The notes below the pieces were generated by a model. The model searched no databases, was not told the origin of the DNA, and saw only the letters and a list, made by a program, of their open reading frames with translations. A program made the position numbers and the translations under genes. A stretch of DNA of 35,442 nucleotides, taken from Caulobacteraceae bacterium (GTDB taxonomy: Bacteria; Pseudomonadota; Alphaproteobacteria; Caulobacterales; Caulobacteraceae). Positions within the stretch are counted from its first letter, which is position 1. Each line of letters starts with the position of its first letter. Location of the stretch: positions 1 through 35,442 of the forward strand of contig JAIESL010000080.1 in the NCBI GenBank assembly GCA_019746095.1. The letters run 5' to 3'. Below, in pieces: positions 18,821-28,009 of this stretch.

Positions 18821-18923
18821 GGGTCTTAAGGACCCTGAATTCAAGAGCGCGGGTCATTACACGCCAACCGGCGCCGACGCAACCGCTGCCGACGTCATTG
18901 CGACACCGGAATGGAATTCGGCC

Positions 18924-20030
18924 CTAGCGGCTGCTGTTCAGGGCCGCCGTTGCGGAGACCGATGCGGCTGCCGCGGCCTCGGCCACAGGGGTCTGCACCG
19001 GTGCGGAATCGGAGGCTCCACCGGCCACGGCCGTCACCGGCAGCTCGGCCGGGACCGGGGTAATGTTCTGGGCCGTGCAGGTCGCCAGATCGCGGGCGAC
19101 ATGGCGTCCGACGCAGAACATGTCCTCATAGCTGGGCCGCGAGGCGGCCAGGCACTGGAACAGCATCAGCTTGGACATGTTGAGGCAGAACTCGCTGTTC
19201 TGGTCGACGGTCAGGGCCTCGGTATTGGCCCGGGCGTCGTCTCCACCGGCCCCGAGGGCGGCGAGGGCGGCAATGGCCAGGGATCGGGCAACGGCCGGCG
19301 TATAGGGCGGGCCGGAACGCGAGCCGTTCAGGGACAGGCCCGTGCCCGAGTTGGCCGCGGCGAACAGACGGGCCGATTCCTCGGGAGACGGCAGCATCTG
19401 CACCGCCGACAGGGCCTTGGCCCCTTCAAGCCGCCGCACGCGGTCGGTGATATGGGCCGTGGCCCAGCGGCGGCGGGGGTCGTTGCGGGCCTGGATGGTG
19501 TAGGCGTCCTCCTCGACGGCGTCCGCGATCAGCAGCATGGCCGCCGAGTCACGGCCGATTGTGTCGATGATCAGGCCGGCGGCGGCGTCGGCGCCCGGCA
19601 GGCTGGCGGCATAGGCGGGATCGGCGACGAGACGGGCGATGATGTCGCCGCGCACGGCCGGATCGGCTGACATGGCGCGGATGCCCTGGACGAACTCCGG
19701 CGACTGCAGGGCCAGGATGGAGCCATAGGCGATCATGCCGCGCGACAGCTGGGCCGGCTCATAGGAGGCCCCCCGGCGGATGGCGGCCTGGATCGCCTCG
19801 GCGCTGGTGAAGCCGGCCTGGATGGATCCGGCCTCGCGCATGAAGGCGACATAGATGGAGGCGGCCTGGGCCACGCCCTCGTTCAGGCTGACGGCGGGCA
19901 CCGGCGCATGGACCACGGGCGGCGGCGGCGCGGGGACGGGCTCGGGCTCGGGCGTGGCGCAACTGGCCAGCACGGTAGCGACGGCGGCGGCGGCCAGAGA
20001 AAGGCCGCGGCGCGGGTGAGCCTTGAACAT
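18924..20030 (-). CDS. Alanine-rich lipoprotein of unknown function
   Basis: I do not recognise a functional family. The 368-residue protein has a lipobox (TVLASC, Cys24) followed by a proline-rich linker (residues 25-48). The body is largely helical: LNEGVAQAASIYVAFMREAG, an IQAAIRRGASYEPAQLSRGM segment, and a DPAYAASLPGADAAA block. A cysteine-containing region follows (EFCLNMSKLMLFQCLAA, DMFCVGRHVARDLATCTAQ), with four cysteines that could form two disulfides in the periplasm. The C-terminal 40 residues are low-complexity Ala/Ser/Val. The ATG at 20030 has GGGGAT six bases upstream. It lies 85 bases after prs on the same strand. Confidence 0.78.
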   Translation of the reverse strand: MFKAHPRRGLSLAAAAVATVLASCATPEPEPVPAPPPPVVHAPVPAVSLNEGVAQAASIYVAFMREAGSIQAGFTSAEAIQAAIRRGASYEPAQLSRGMIAYGSILALQSPEFVQGIRAMSADPAVRGDIIARLVADPAYAASLPGADAAAGLIIDTIGRDSAAMLLIADAVEEDAYTIQARNDPRRRWATAHITDRVRRLEGAKALSAVQMLPSPEESARLFAAANSGTGLSLNGSRSGPPYTPAVARSLAIAALAALGAGGDDARANTEALTVDQNSEFCLNMSKLMLFQCLAASRPSYEDMFCVGRHVARDLATCTAQNITPVPAELPVTAVAGGASDSAPVQTPVAEAAAAASVSATAALNSSR

Positions 20031-20115
20031 GCGAAATCCCCACAAGTACGCACGGCGCGTCGGGGCGCCGAAAGTCTGGAGGCCTTATAACGCGCGGAGA
20101 AGCGTTTTCCGACCG

Positions 20116-21051
<936 letters not shown>

Positions 21052-21270
21052 GTCCGGTCATCCTTTCGCCGTCATCACCCGGCTCAGAATGCCGCCGCGG
21101 CGCTGGCGCGCTACATACCAGCGGACGGCCCGGCGGCAAGGCGCGGCGCACCATTTTGGTGCTCTTCTTCACGCATTGGCGCAGGCCGGTTCGCTGGTGT
21201 AGAGATCGCGTCTCGTTTTCCGGGGCGCCGACGGGTTCGCGCCCGCCGGCATTTCAAGTTGAGGTCGTCC

Positions 21271-22116
21271 TTGCCTGCATCCCAATTCCGCGCCGGCCTG
21301 ATCCTGGCTACCGTGGCTGCCTCGGCCCTGACGATTTCCGCGTGCGGCACCCGCCCCGAGCGGCCGCGCCTGGCCTATGAGGAGCGGCCGGTCGAGGCCC
21401 TCTACAACACCGGCTACCAGCGCCTGCAGCGTGAACGCTGGGCCGATGCGATCGACTATTTCCAGGAAGTCGAGCGCCAGCATCCCTATTCGGAATGGTC
21501 GCGTCGGGCGATCCTGATGCAGATCTACGCCTACTATCAGAACAACAACTATGCCGAGGCCATCGCCGCCTCGGACCGGTTCATCCAGCTCTTTCCGGGT
21601 AATCCCAGCGCGCCCTATGCCTTCTACATGAAGGCCCTGTGCAATTTCGAACAGATCACCGACGTGGGCCGCGACCAGGGCTATGCCCAGGCGGCCCTGG
21701 ACGGGCTGAAGGATGTGCAGCGCCGCTATCCCGGCACCTCCTATGCCAGTGACGCGGGCGTCAAGATCGACATGGTCAATGACCAGCTGGCCGGCAAGGA
21801 AATGGCCATCGGCCGCTACTACCAGCGCGCGGGCCAGCCGCTGGCGGCGATCAACCGCTACAAGGCGGTGATCGACAACGAAGCCTATCAGCGCACCTCG
21901 CACACGCCCGAGGCCCTGTTCCGTCTGGTCGAGGTCAACCTCGAACTCGGCCTGAAGGACGAGGCGACCCGCAACGGCGCGGTGCTGGGCTTCAACTATC
22001 CGGGCAGCGCCTGGTACAGCGAGGCCTATGCCCTGCTGTCCGAAGAGGGCCGTACCCCGGAGGTCGCCCCGACCGCCGGGCGCGAAAGCTGGCTGCGCCG
22101 GCTCATTCCGGGCTGA
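21271..22116 (+). CDS. bamD: Outer-membrane assembly lipoprotein BamD
   Basis: BamD is the essential lipoprotein of the BAM complex that inserts beta-barrel proteins in the outer membrane. The 281-residue protein has a signal peptide with lipobox (LTISAC, Cys25), then tetratricopeptide-like helices: VEALYNTGYQRLQRERW, DAIDYFQEVERQHPYSEWS and NNYAEAIAASDRFIQLFPGN. The segment YAFYMKALCNFEQITDVGRDQ is typical of the family. The start is most likely TTG at 21271, with GAGG six bases upstream; another in-frame TTG at 21259 would overlap that site. There is no ATG in a suitable position. It is followed by recN after 144 bases. Confidence 0.93.
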   Translation: MPASQFRAGLILATVAASALTISACGTRPERPRLAYEERPVEALYNTGYQRLQRERWADAIDYFQEVERQHPYSEWSRRAILMQIYAYYQNNNYAEAIAASDRFIQLFPGNPSAPYAFYMKALCNFEQITDVGRDQGYAQAALDGLKDVQRRYPGTSYASDAGVKIDMVNDQLAGKEMAIGRYYQRAGQPLAAINRYKAVIDNEAYQRTSHTPEALFRLVEVNLELGLKDEATRNGAVLGFNYPGSAWYSEAYALLSEEGRTPEVAPTAGRESWLRRLIPG

Positions 22117-22117
22117 C

Positions 22118-22132
22118 GTTTCCGATATGTTC
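22118..22132 (+). promoter_or_regulatory. Possible SOS (LexA) box before recN
   Basis: GTTT (22118-22121), seven bases, then GTTC (22129-22132) is one base from the alphaproteobacterial SOS consensus GTTC-N7-GTTC. It begins two bases after the bamD stop and 129 bases upstream of the recN ATG. recN is an SOS gene in many bacteria; the site is a prediction. Confidence 0.4.
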
Positions 22133-22260
22133 CGCTAGTCTCGGGCTTTACCCGGGGCGCGAATGGCCAGCATTCTCCGGCATCGCCCGAGAGATCGATT
22201 CGTTTTGCCTCATCCTGATCCCTGCGTTTCCGGCCCCGTGACCCTCGACGGACCGCGTTC

Positions 22261-23961
22261 ATGCTGACCGCCCTCTCGATCCGCGACATCGTGCTGGTCG
22301 ATGCCCTCGATCTCGAGGTGCGCGGCGGCCTGACGGTGCTGACCGGCGAGACCGGGGCGGGCAAGTCGATCATCCTTGATGCCCTCGGCCTGGCGCTCGG
22401 TGCCCGGGCCGACGCCGGCCTGGTGCGGGCGGGCGCCAAACAGGCCTCGGCCACCGCCGTCTTCACCGCCCCCGACGATCCCGCCCTGATCGCCCTGATC
22501 AGCGAGCGGGGCTTCGACGTCGTGCCGGGCGAGGAACTGATCCTGCGCCGCACCCTGGCCGCCGACGGCCGCAGCCGCGCCTTCGTCAATGACCAGCCGG
22601 CGGGGGTGACGGCCCTGCGCGAGATCGGCCAGGCCCTGGTCGAGGTCCATGGCCAGCACGAGACCGTCGGCCTGCTGGACTGGAAGACCCACCGCGCCCT
22701 GCTCGACAACTACGGCGGGCTCCAGCCCCAGCTGGACGGGGTGGCCCGGGCGGCCGACCGGCTGAAGACCGCCGAACGCACCGTCGCCGACCTCAAGGCC
22801 GCCGCGGCCGACGCCGCCTCGCGTGCCGAGGAGCTGACGCAGAATCTCGCCGACCTCGACGACCTCGACCCGCGCGCCGACGAGGAGACCGAACTGGCCG
22901 GCGAACGGGCCATCCTCGGGGCGGCGGAAAAGGCCGTCGCCGACCTCGCCGACGCCCGCGCCTCCCTGGGCGGGGACAAGCTGTCCCAGAAGCTGTCGGC
23001 CGCCCTGCGCGCCGTCGAGCACGCGCGGACGCGGGCGGGGCAGGCGGGTACGGACCCCGAACACCCCCTGCTGCAGAAACTGGCCGCCGCCGCCGAGGCC
23101 ATCGACCGCACCATGGTCGAGGCGGAAGAGGCCATCGCCTGCGTCGACGCCGCCGCCAACGCCTTCGACTTCGAGCCCGGCCGCCTCGACAAGGCCGAGG
23201 AGCGGCTGTTCGCCCTGCGCGCCGCCGCGCGCAAGCTCAACACCTCGGTCGACAGCCTGCCGGTGCTGCGCCTGCGGTTCCGCGAACAGCTGCGGCTGAT
23301 CGAGGACGGGGCCGAGGCCATCAGCGCCGCTGAACGCGCCGCCTCCGCCGCACGCGAGGCCTATGACGTGGCCGCCATCCTGCTGACCTCGGCCCGCGAG
23401 GCCGCCGCCGACCGGCTGACCGCCGCCGTGATGGAGGAGCTGGCCCCGCTGAAGCTGGAACGCGCCCGCTTCCGCGTCGGCTTCGAGCCGGTGACCGAGG
23501 GCCGTCGCGGCCCGCTGGGCGTCGAGACCGTCCGGTTCGAGATCGCCACCAACGCCGGCACACCCTTCGGCCCGCTGGACGCCATTGCCTCGGGCGGCGA
23601 ACTGGCCCGCTTCGCCCTGGCCATGAAGGCGGCCCTGGCCGGGCGCGAGGACCAGCGCCAGCCGGTGATGATCTTCGACGAGGTCGACCAGGGCGTCGGC
23701 GGCGCCGTGGCCTCGGCCGTCGGCGCGCGGCTGGAGCGGCTGTCGAAGGGCGCCCAGGTCCTGGTCGTGACCCACAGCCCCCAGGTCGCCGCCCGCGGCC
23801 ACGCCCACTGGAAGGTCCGCAAGGCCGACGCGGGCGGAGTGACCACGACCACGGTCGATGCGCTGGACGACGAGGCGCGGCGCGAGGAGATCGCGCGGAT
23901 GCTGTCGGGGGCGGTTGTGACGGACGAGGCCCGGGCGGCGGCGAGAAGCCTGATCGGGTAG
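22261..23961 (+). CDS. recN: DNA repair protein RecN
   Basis: RecN is an SMC-like ATPase that acts on double-strand breaks and promotes sister-chromatid cohesion during recombination. The 566-residue protein is of typical length. It has Walker A GETGAGKS (29-36), the Q-loop segment VEVHGQHETVGLLD (about 128-141), and two Ala/Glu-rich coiled coils (about 165-230 and 260-380). The signature ASGGELARFALAMKAAL and Walker B PVMIFDEVDQGVGG (about 467-480) follow. The final motif VLVVTHSPQVAARGHAHWKV is diagnostic. The ATG at 22261 begins the conserved MLTALSIRDIVLV. It lies downstream of bamD and may have its own promoter. Confidence 0.97.
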   Translation: MLTALSIRDIVLVDALDLEVRGGLTVLTGETGAGKSIILDALGLALGARADAGLVRAGAKQASATAVFTAPDDPALIALISERGFDVVPGEELILRRTLAADGRSRAFVNDQPAGVTALREIGQALVEVHGQHETVGLLDWKTHRALLDNYGGLQPQLDGVARAADRLKTAERTVADLKAAAADAASRAEELTQNLADLDDLDPRADEETELAGERAILGAAEKAVADLADARASLGGDKLSQKLSAALRAVEHARTRAGQAGTDPEHPLLQKLAAAAEAIDRTMVEAEEAIACVDAAANAFDFEPGRLDKAEERLFALRAAARKLNTSVDSLPVLRLRFREQLRLIEDGAEAISAAERAASAAREAYDVAAILLTSAREAAADRLTAAVMEELAPLKLERARFRVGFEPVTEGRRGPLGVETVRFEIATNAGTPFGPLDAIASGGELARFALAMKAALAGREDQRQPVMIFDEVDQGVGGAVASAVGARLERLSKGAQVLVVTHSPQVAARGHAHWKVRKADAGGVTTTTVDALDDEARREEIARMLSGAVVTDEARAAARSLIG

Positions 23962-24084
23962 GGAAGGCGGGGTGCGTCGCTTGTGCGGTTGCCCCGGCCG
24001 GGGCGGACCGGAGGGTCTCGCAGGTTCTGGCTTCACCCTCGGGCGGAAGGTGCGGAGCCCTCGTGCGTCAAAAGACCCGTCTGG

Positions 24085-24708
24085 TCACGGCAGTCGCATC
24101 AGCGGCGACAGCGGTCCGTCGTGCAGGCGCCCGATGAGCTCGAACAACGGCCAAGCCGCCAGAAAGGGAAGGCCGTCGAGCAGGGTCCTGACGAACAGCC
24201 TGGGCTTGATGGTCAGTTCCGGGCTCGTGCGCCACAGCCTCGGGTCCGGAAGAAACCGCGGCGTCGGACCTGCATAGATCTCGTAGGCTTCAGGAAAGGC
24301 CCTCGACAGATAGACTTCCTCCTGCCGGACAACCGGGATGAAGATCAGCACGGTCAGGCCTGTAAAGGCCAGGGCCAGCAGGAGGCTGCCGGTCTGGGCC
24401 AGAGCCCCGAACGTGCCGATGATGCTGAAGGAATAAAGGGGGTTCCGGCACAGGGAGTAGGGACCTTCCTGTACCAGCTCGCTCGTTTTGCGTCCTCCGA
24501 TGTAAAGCGAACACCAAGCGCGGCCGACGATAGCGGTGAGGATCAGGAGAAGTCCGGCATCTCCGATGACGCGCCGGATCCGGGAGCCCTCGGGCCAGCC
24601 GGAGCCAACCGCCAGAACGGCCAGCAGCATGGCTACGAATGCGAAGCCAAGCACGCGTTTGCGCCGGCGCTGGACCGCCTGAAGGTCCGGGAGAATCAAG
24701 TCTGCCAA
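24085..24708 (-). CDS. ICMT-like membrane methyltransferase
   Basis: This protein of about 207 residues resembles integral-membrane methyltransferases of the isoprenylcysteine carboxyl methyltransferase/phospholipid methyltransferase group. The signature block is ELVQEGPYSLCRNPLYSFS, followed by a hydrophobic stretch and a QEEVYLSRAFPEAYEIY helix that fits the AdoMet site. About four membrane segments are visible. Bacterial members act on lipids or unknown substrates; the substrate cannot be inferred. The start is probably TTG at 24708 with CGAGGA six bases upstream; a GTG at 24735 is also in frame. It diverges from a two-component system across 207 bases, suggesting possible control by it. 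Confidence 0.78.
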   Translation of the reverse strand: MADLILPDLQAVQRRRKRVLGFAFVAMLLAVLAVGSGWPEGSRIRRVIGDAGLLLILTAIVGRAWCSLYIGGRKTSELVQEGPYSLCRNPLYSFSIIGTFGALAQTGSLLLALAFTGLTVLIFIPVVRQEEVYLSRAFPEAYEIYAGPTPRFLPDPRLWRTSPELTIKPRLFVRTLLDGLPFLAAWPLFELIGRLHDGPLSPLMRLP

Positions 24709-24827
24709 GGGGAGTCCTCGCGGAAGGGGGCCCACTGACCGTGGGAGTGGGATTGGGCGGCGGCTGGATTCGAGAAGGGCTGGCCTTCAAGGCGGCTGGC
24801 CTCATGGCCGACACGCCTGCACCCTCA

Positions 24828-24847
24828 AGCTTGCAGCCAGCTTGCAG
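24828..24847 (+). promoter_or_regulatory. Direct repeat with 11-bp period upstream of response regulator
   Basis: AGCTTGCAG occurs at 24828-24836 and again at 24839-24847, exactly 11 bases apart. Paired half-sites at 10-11-bp spacing are how OmpR/PhoB-type regulators usually bind. The repeat lies between the divergent methyltransferase gene and the regulator at 24916, so it is a candidate autoregulatory operator. Confidence 0.5.
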
Positions 24848-24876
24848 GGCCGGGCTGAGGCCTGACCCTGAACGCT

Positions 24877-24892
24877 CGGGTTGACCAACCCG
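24877..24892 (+). repeat. Inverted repeat CGGGTT-GACC-AACCCG
   Basis: A perfect six-base stem with a four-base loop, ending 23 bases before the response regulator ATG. It may be a leader hairpin or part of an operator; nothing further can be said. Confidence 0.4.
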
Positions 24893-24915
24893 GGCCCGGA
24901 CGTGGAGAAGGCCTG

Positions 24916-25593
24916 ATGCGGATCCTGATGGCCGAGAATGATCGATTGCTCTCACAGGCGCTCGGCCGCCGGCTGTCGGAAGCCGGCCACGCCGTCGATG
25001 TCTTCGCGACGGTCGCTGACGCCGAGATGGCGTGGCGATCGACGACCTACGATCTGACCATCGTCGACGTCATGCTAGATGACGGCGATGGCCGGGCTCT
25101 CGTAAGGTCAGTGCGCGCCGCCGGCCTGAGAACGCCAACCTTGATGCTGACCGCCCGCGACGAAATCGGAGATCGGGTGGCCGGACTCGATGCAGGCGCG
25201 GACGACTACCTGGTCAAGCCGTTCTCGACGGACGAACTGATGGCCAGGCTAAGAGCGCTGCGACGCCGCTCGGCCGAGATTCCGGTGACAGAGTTCCGGA
25301 TCGGAAATCTCATTTATGCGCCACAGAGCATGAGTCTCGTGGTGGCGGATGGAACCGTCAGGCTGACCGCCCAGGAACATGCCGCTCTCGAAAAGCTGAT
25401 CCGGGCGGGCGACCGTGTGACGTCGAAACGAATGCTCGGCGAACATCTTTACGCGTTTCATCAGGATTGGTCGGACAATGCGATCGAAACCCTGGTTCAT
25501 CGGCTTCGCAGGAAGCTGTCGATAGCCGGCGCGTCGGTCGAGATTCAGACGCTCCGGGGCCTGGGGTACGTCCTCTGCGAGACCCGACCGTGA
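24916..25593 (+). CDS. OmpR/PhoB-type response regulator
   Basis: The 225-residue protein has an N-terminal receiver domain with phosphoacceptor D51 (VDVMLDDGDG), acidic pocket E7-N8-D9, T79 and K101 (LVKPFS). From about residue 127 it has a winged-helix output domain with LTAQEHAALEKLIRAGDRV, the recognition helix DNAIETLVHRLRRKL and the closing GLGYVLCETRP. The ATG at 24916 follows GGAGAAGG. Its TGA overlaps the GTG of the histidine kinase gene (25590-25593), which is typical of a cognate pair. The signal and regulon are unknown; a direct repeat upstream suggests autoregulation. It may also control the divergent methyltransferase gene. Confidence 0.93.
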   Translation: MRILMAENDRLLSQALGRRLSEAGHAVDVFATVADAEMAWRSTTYDLTIVDVMLDDGDGRALVRSVRAAGLRTPTLMLTARDEIGDRVAGLDAGADDYLVKPFSTDELMARLRALRRRSAEIPVTEFRIGNLIYAPQSMSLVVADGTVRLTAQEHAALEKLIRAGDRVTSKRMLGEHLYAFHQDWSDNAIETLVHRLRRKLSIAGASVEIQTLRGLGYVLCETRP

Positions 25594-26987
25594 AGCGAAC
25601 CTACCGCCTCGACGTCAGGCTCGCGCTCGTCGTGACCGTGATGTCCGCCCTGACGCTGATTGTCGCCGGCACGATCCTGACGCTGGAGTTTGCGCGGGGC
25701 CAGTTCGCGATCGAAGAGCGAGGGCTCTCCACCCAAATCAGGGAATGGGCTCCGTCAGTCCGATCCGGTCCCGATGGGAAGGTGGCGTTCATTCACCCCC
25801 CGGAACCCTCGTCCGACATTGATGCCCCTTATTCAGGGCTGCTGACGGGCCTTCGGCCGGTCTATGGCTACACCGTCGTTGACGTCGACGGGGTGGTGCT
25901 GGATCGTTCGGAGTCCAGGGCACCGTCGGGGCGGCCGGGTCCGGCCACTGCAGACCCCGTGCTCTTGAGCGGCCCCGCGCTGGACGGCTCCGGGCCTCTT
26001 CTGATTGCCGAACTCTACATTCCGAAGGCCGGGGTGTGGTTCCGGCTGGCGCGTGGTCGGGCGGACGTGTCCGCACTCACCAGCACCTTCTTCGCCGAAT
26101 CTCTGGCAGAACTCGGATGGGCGGCGCTGACGATGACGCTGGTCCTGATCATGACCGCAGTTCTCATCGTGCGCGTCAGTCTCCACGATCTTCGCCGGGT
26201 CGCGGCCCAGGCAGGGCAGATTACGTTCGACCCCCTGGGTCACGAGCGGCTTGTCGGCGCTGCGGCGCCGGCGGAGGTCCAGCCGCTGATCCTCGCAGTC
26301 AATCAGGCTTTGGACAGTATCGAAGCCGGAGCCGCGGCTCAGCGCGACTTCTCCATTCACGCCGCCCACGAGCTTCGGACGCCGCTCTCCGACCTGAAAC
26401 TGCGGCTCGAGACCCTGCCGCATGATGTCGACAGGCATGCAGCCATGCGCGATCTCGATGCGATGGCGCGATTGATCGAGCAGCTGCTGAACATCGCGCG
26501 CCTGGATGGGGCCGCGGCCTTCGCCCTAGCGCCGCTGGATCTGTCCGAAACCGTGGCCCAGGTCCTGCGTGAAGCCGCGCCGCGCCTCGTGTCCGCAGGA
26601 TGGTCCCTGGAGCTGGATGGCCTGGAAACACCGGTAGAGGTCACCGGCGAGCCGACCCTGATCGCCCTCGTGATACGAAATCTCCTGGACAATGTCCGCA
26701 AGCATACCCCGGCGGGTACCCGGGTGAACGTTGTGGTTTCCGCCGATGGAGCGGTCTCGTTCCGCGACACCGGGCCGGGCCTGCCGCGCTCGTTTCCTGT
26801 TTCCGGCTTCTCCAGGTTCGTTCGGGGAAACGAAGATCCGCGTTCCGGCAGCGGACTGGGGCTGGCCATCTGCGAAAGCGCCATGCGCCGCATGGGCGGC
26901 GACTTTATTCTGGAGCCAGCGGCCAGGGGCATGGGCGCCACGTTCCGAATGAGATTTCAAACCCCCGGGCCAACGCCGCCTTCGTGA
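25590..26987 (+). CDS. Sensor histidine kinase partner of the OmpR-type regulator
   Basis: The 465-residue kinase starts at GTG 25590, overlapping the regulator stop by three bases. It has a membrane segment near residues 10-32, a periplasmic sensor region of about 140 residues, and a second membrane segment near 172-196. The phosphoacceptor is H260 in HAAHELRTPLSDLK. The ATPase domain has the N-box NLLDNVRKHTP, the G1-type FRDTGPGLP and G2-type GSGLGLAICESAMRRMGG. The sensor domain has no family I can name. It is the EnvZ/QseC-like architecture and probably phosphorylates the adjacent regulator. Confidence 0.92.
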   Translation: MKRTYRLDVRLALVVTVMSALTLIVAGTILTLEFARGQFAIEERGLSTQIREWAPSVRSGPDGKVAFIHPPEPSSDIDAPYSGLLTGLRPVYGYTVVDVDGVVLDRSESRAPSGRPGPATADPVLLSGPALDGSGPLLIAELYIPKAGVWFRLARGRADVSALTSTFFAESLAELGWAALTMTLVLIMTAVLIVRVSLHDLRRVAAQAGQITFDPLGHERLVGAAAPAEVQPLILAVNQALDSIEAGAAAQRDFSIHAAHELRTPLSDLKLRLETLPHDVDRHAAMRDLDAMARLIEQLLNIARLDGAAAFALAPLDLSETVAQVLREAAPRLVSAGWSLELDGLETPVEVTGEPTLIALVIRNLLDNVRKHTPAGTRVNVVVSADGAVSFRDTGPGLPRSFPVSGFSRFVRGNEDPRSGSGLGLAICESAMRRMGGDFILEPAARGMGATFRMRFQTPGPTPPS

Positions 26988-27027
26988 TGGCCCCTCAGCG
27001 CCAGGGTTTGTTCTCGCGCAGCACGGA

Positions 27028-27831
27028 CTACCCCCGCAACACCTTCAGCAGCTGCGGATGCAGGTCCGAGTTCGTGGCCAGGATCTGGGCCCCCGTCTCG
27101 GGGCGGCCCTCGCCGTCGAGGGTGGTGACGATGCCGCCCGCCTCGGTGACGAACAGGATGCCGGCTGCGACGTCCCAGGGCTGGAGGTTGCGCTCGTAAT
27201 AGGCGTCGTAGCGCCCGGCCGCGACCCAGGCGAGGTCGAGGGCCGAGGAGCCGAGGCGGCGGATGCCGGCGACGCGCTGGCCGATGGCGTGGAGGTCCTT
27301 GATGGCCTGGGCATGGCCGGTCTTGCCGATGAAGGGCAGGCCGGTGGCGATCAGGCTCTCGGACAGGTCACGGCGGCCGGCAACGCGGATGCGCTGGTCG
27401 TTCAGATAGCAGCCCTTGCCCTTTTCGGCCCAGAACAGCTCGTTCATCACGGGGTTGTAGGTCACGCCGGCGACGATCTCGGAGCTGCCGTCCGGGGCGG
27501 TGCGCTGCAGGCCCACCGTGATGGCGAAATGCGGCATGGCGTGCATGAAGTTGGTCGTGCCGTCGATCGGGTCGACGATCCACATGTGGGACTTGTCGGT
27601 CCCCTCGATCAGGCCGCGCTCCTCGCCCAGGAAGCCGTAGCCGGGGCGGGCCTTCATCAGCAGTTCGAAGAGGGTGTCCTCGGCCTTGATGTCGGCGGCG
27701 GTGACGAAGTCGCCGGGACCCTTGCGCGACACCTGCAGCTGGGCGACCTCGCCGAAGTCGCGCAGCATCGGGCGGGCGGTCTTGCGGACCGCGTCGATCA
27801 TGACGGAAACGAGGGCAGAGGCGAGGGCCAT
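27028..27831 (-). CDS. suhB: Inositol monophosphatase family protein (SuhB-like)
   Basis: The 267-residue protein belongs to the Mg2+-dependent inositol monophosphatase family. Metal-binding motifs are GEE (69-71), DPIDGTTNF (87-95) and a later WDVAAGILFVTEAGG. Bacterial SuhB proteins hydrolyse inositol phosphates and in enterobacteria also act in rRNA transcription complexes; which applies here is not known. The ATG at 27831 has AGGAG seven bases upstream. It is transcribed in the same direction as efp, which lies 178 bases upstream beyond a long inverted repeat. The symbol reflects family membership. Confidence 0.88.
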   Translation of the reverse strand: MALASALVSVMIDAVRKTARPMLRDFGEVAQLQVSRKGPGDFVTAADIKAEDTLFELLMKARPGYGFLGEERGLIEGTDKSHMWIVDPIDGTTNFMHAMPHFAITVGLQRTAPDGSSEIVAGVTYNPVMNELFWAEKGKGCYLNDQRIRVAGRRDLSESLIATGLPFIGKTGHAQAIKDLHAIGQRVAGIRRLGSSALDLAWVAAGRYDAYYERNLQPWDVAAGILFVTEAGGIVTTLDGEGRPETGAQILATNSDLHPQLLKVLRG

Positions 27832-27921
27832 GGGGGAAGCTCCTGGTCCGAAGGTCCTCAAAAGGCGGAAGCGCCCGGACAGTCGGAGAAGTTCAACGGC
27901 TCCGGATGGAGCCGAGTGGTT

Positions 27922-28004
27922 AGTGGCTAGTGGCTAGGTAAATGAGCTGGAGAACCAGTCGCGGCCAAAGAACCGCCGGGACTGGCCACTAGCCACTAGC
28001 CACT
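27922..28004. repeat. Long inverted repeat built from AGTGGCTA tandem units
   Basis: The left arm at 27922-27937 (two AGTGGCTA units) is perfectly complementary to the right arm at 27989-28004, around a 51-base loop. Shorter partial copies extend each arm. It begins six bases past the efp stop and ends about 90 bases before suhB. Its lower GC and regular 8-bp unit differ from the surroundings, which suggests a dispersed intergenic element or a 3'-end structure. Confidence 0.75.
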
Positions 28005-28009
28005 CATCA

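Noticed and set aside
23991..24004. Palindrome GCCCCGGCCGGGGC between recN and the methyltransferase gene
   Set aside because: Only a five-base stem with a four-base loop and no T-tract; such GC palindromes are frequent by chance in DNA of this composition, so I did not call a terminator.
22210..24036. 608-codon open frame opposite recN
   Set aside because: Antisense shadow of a clear RecN gene; composition is low-complexity and no ribosome site or family match is visible.
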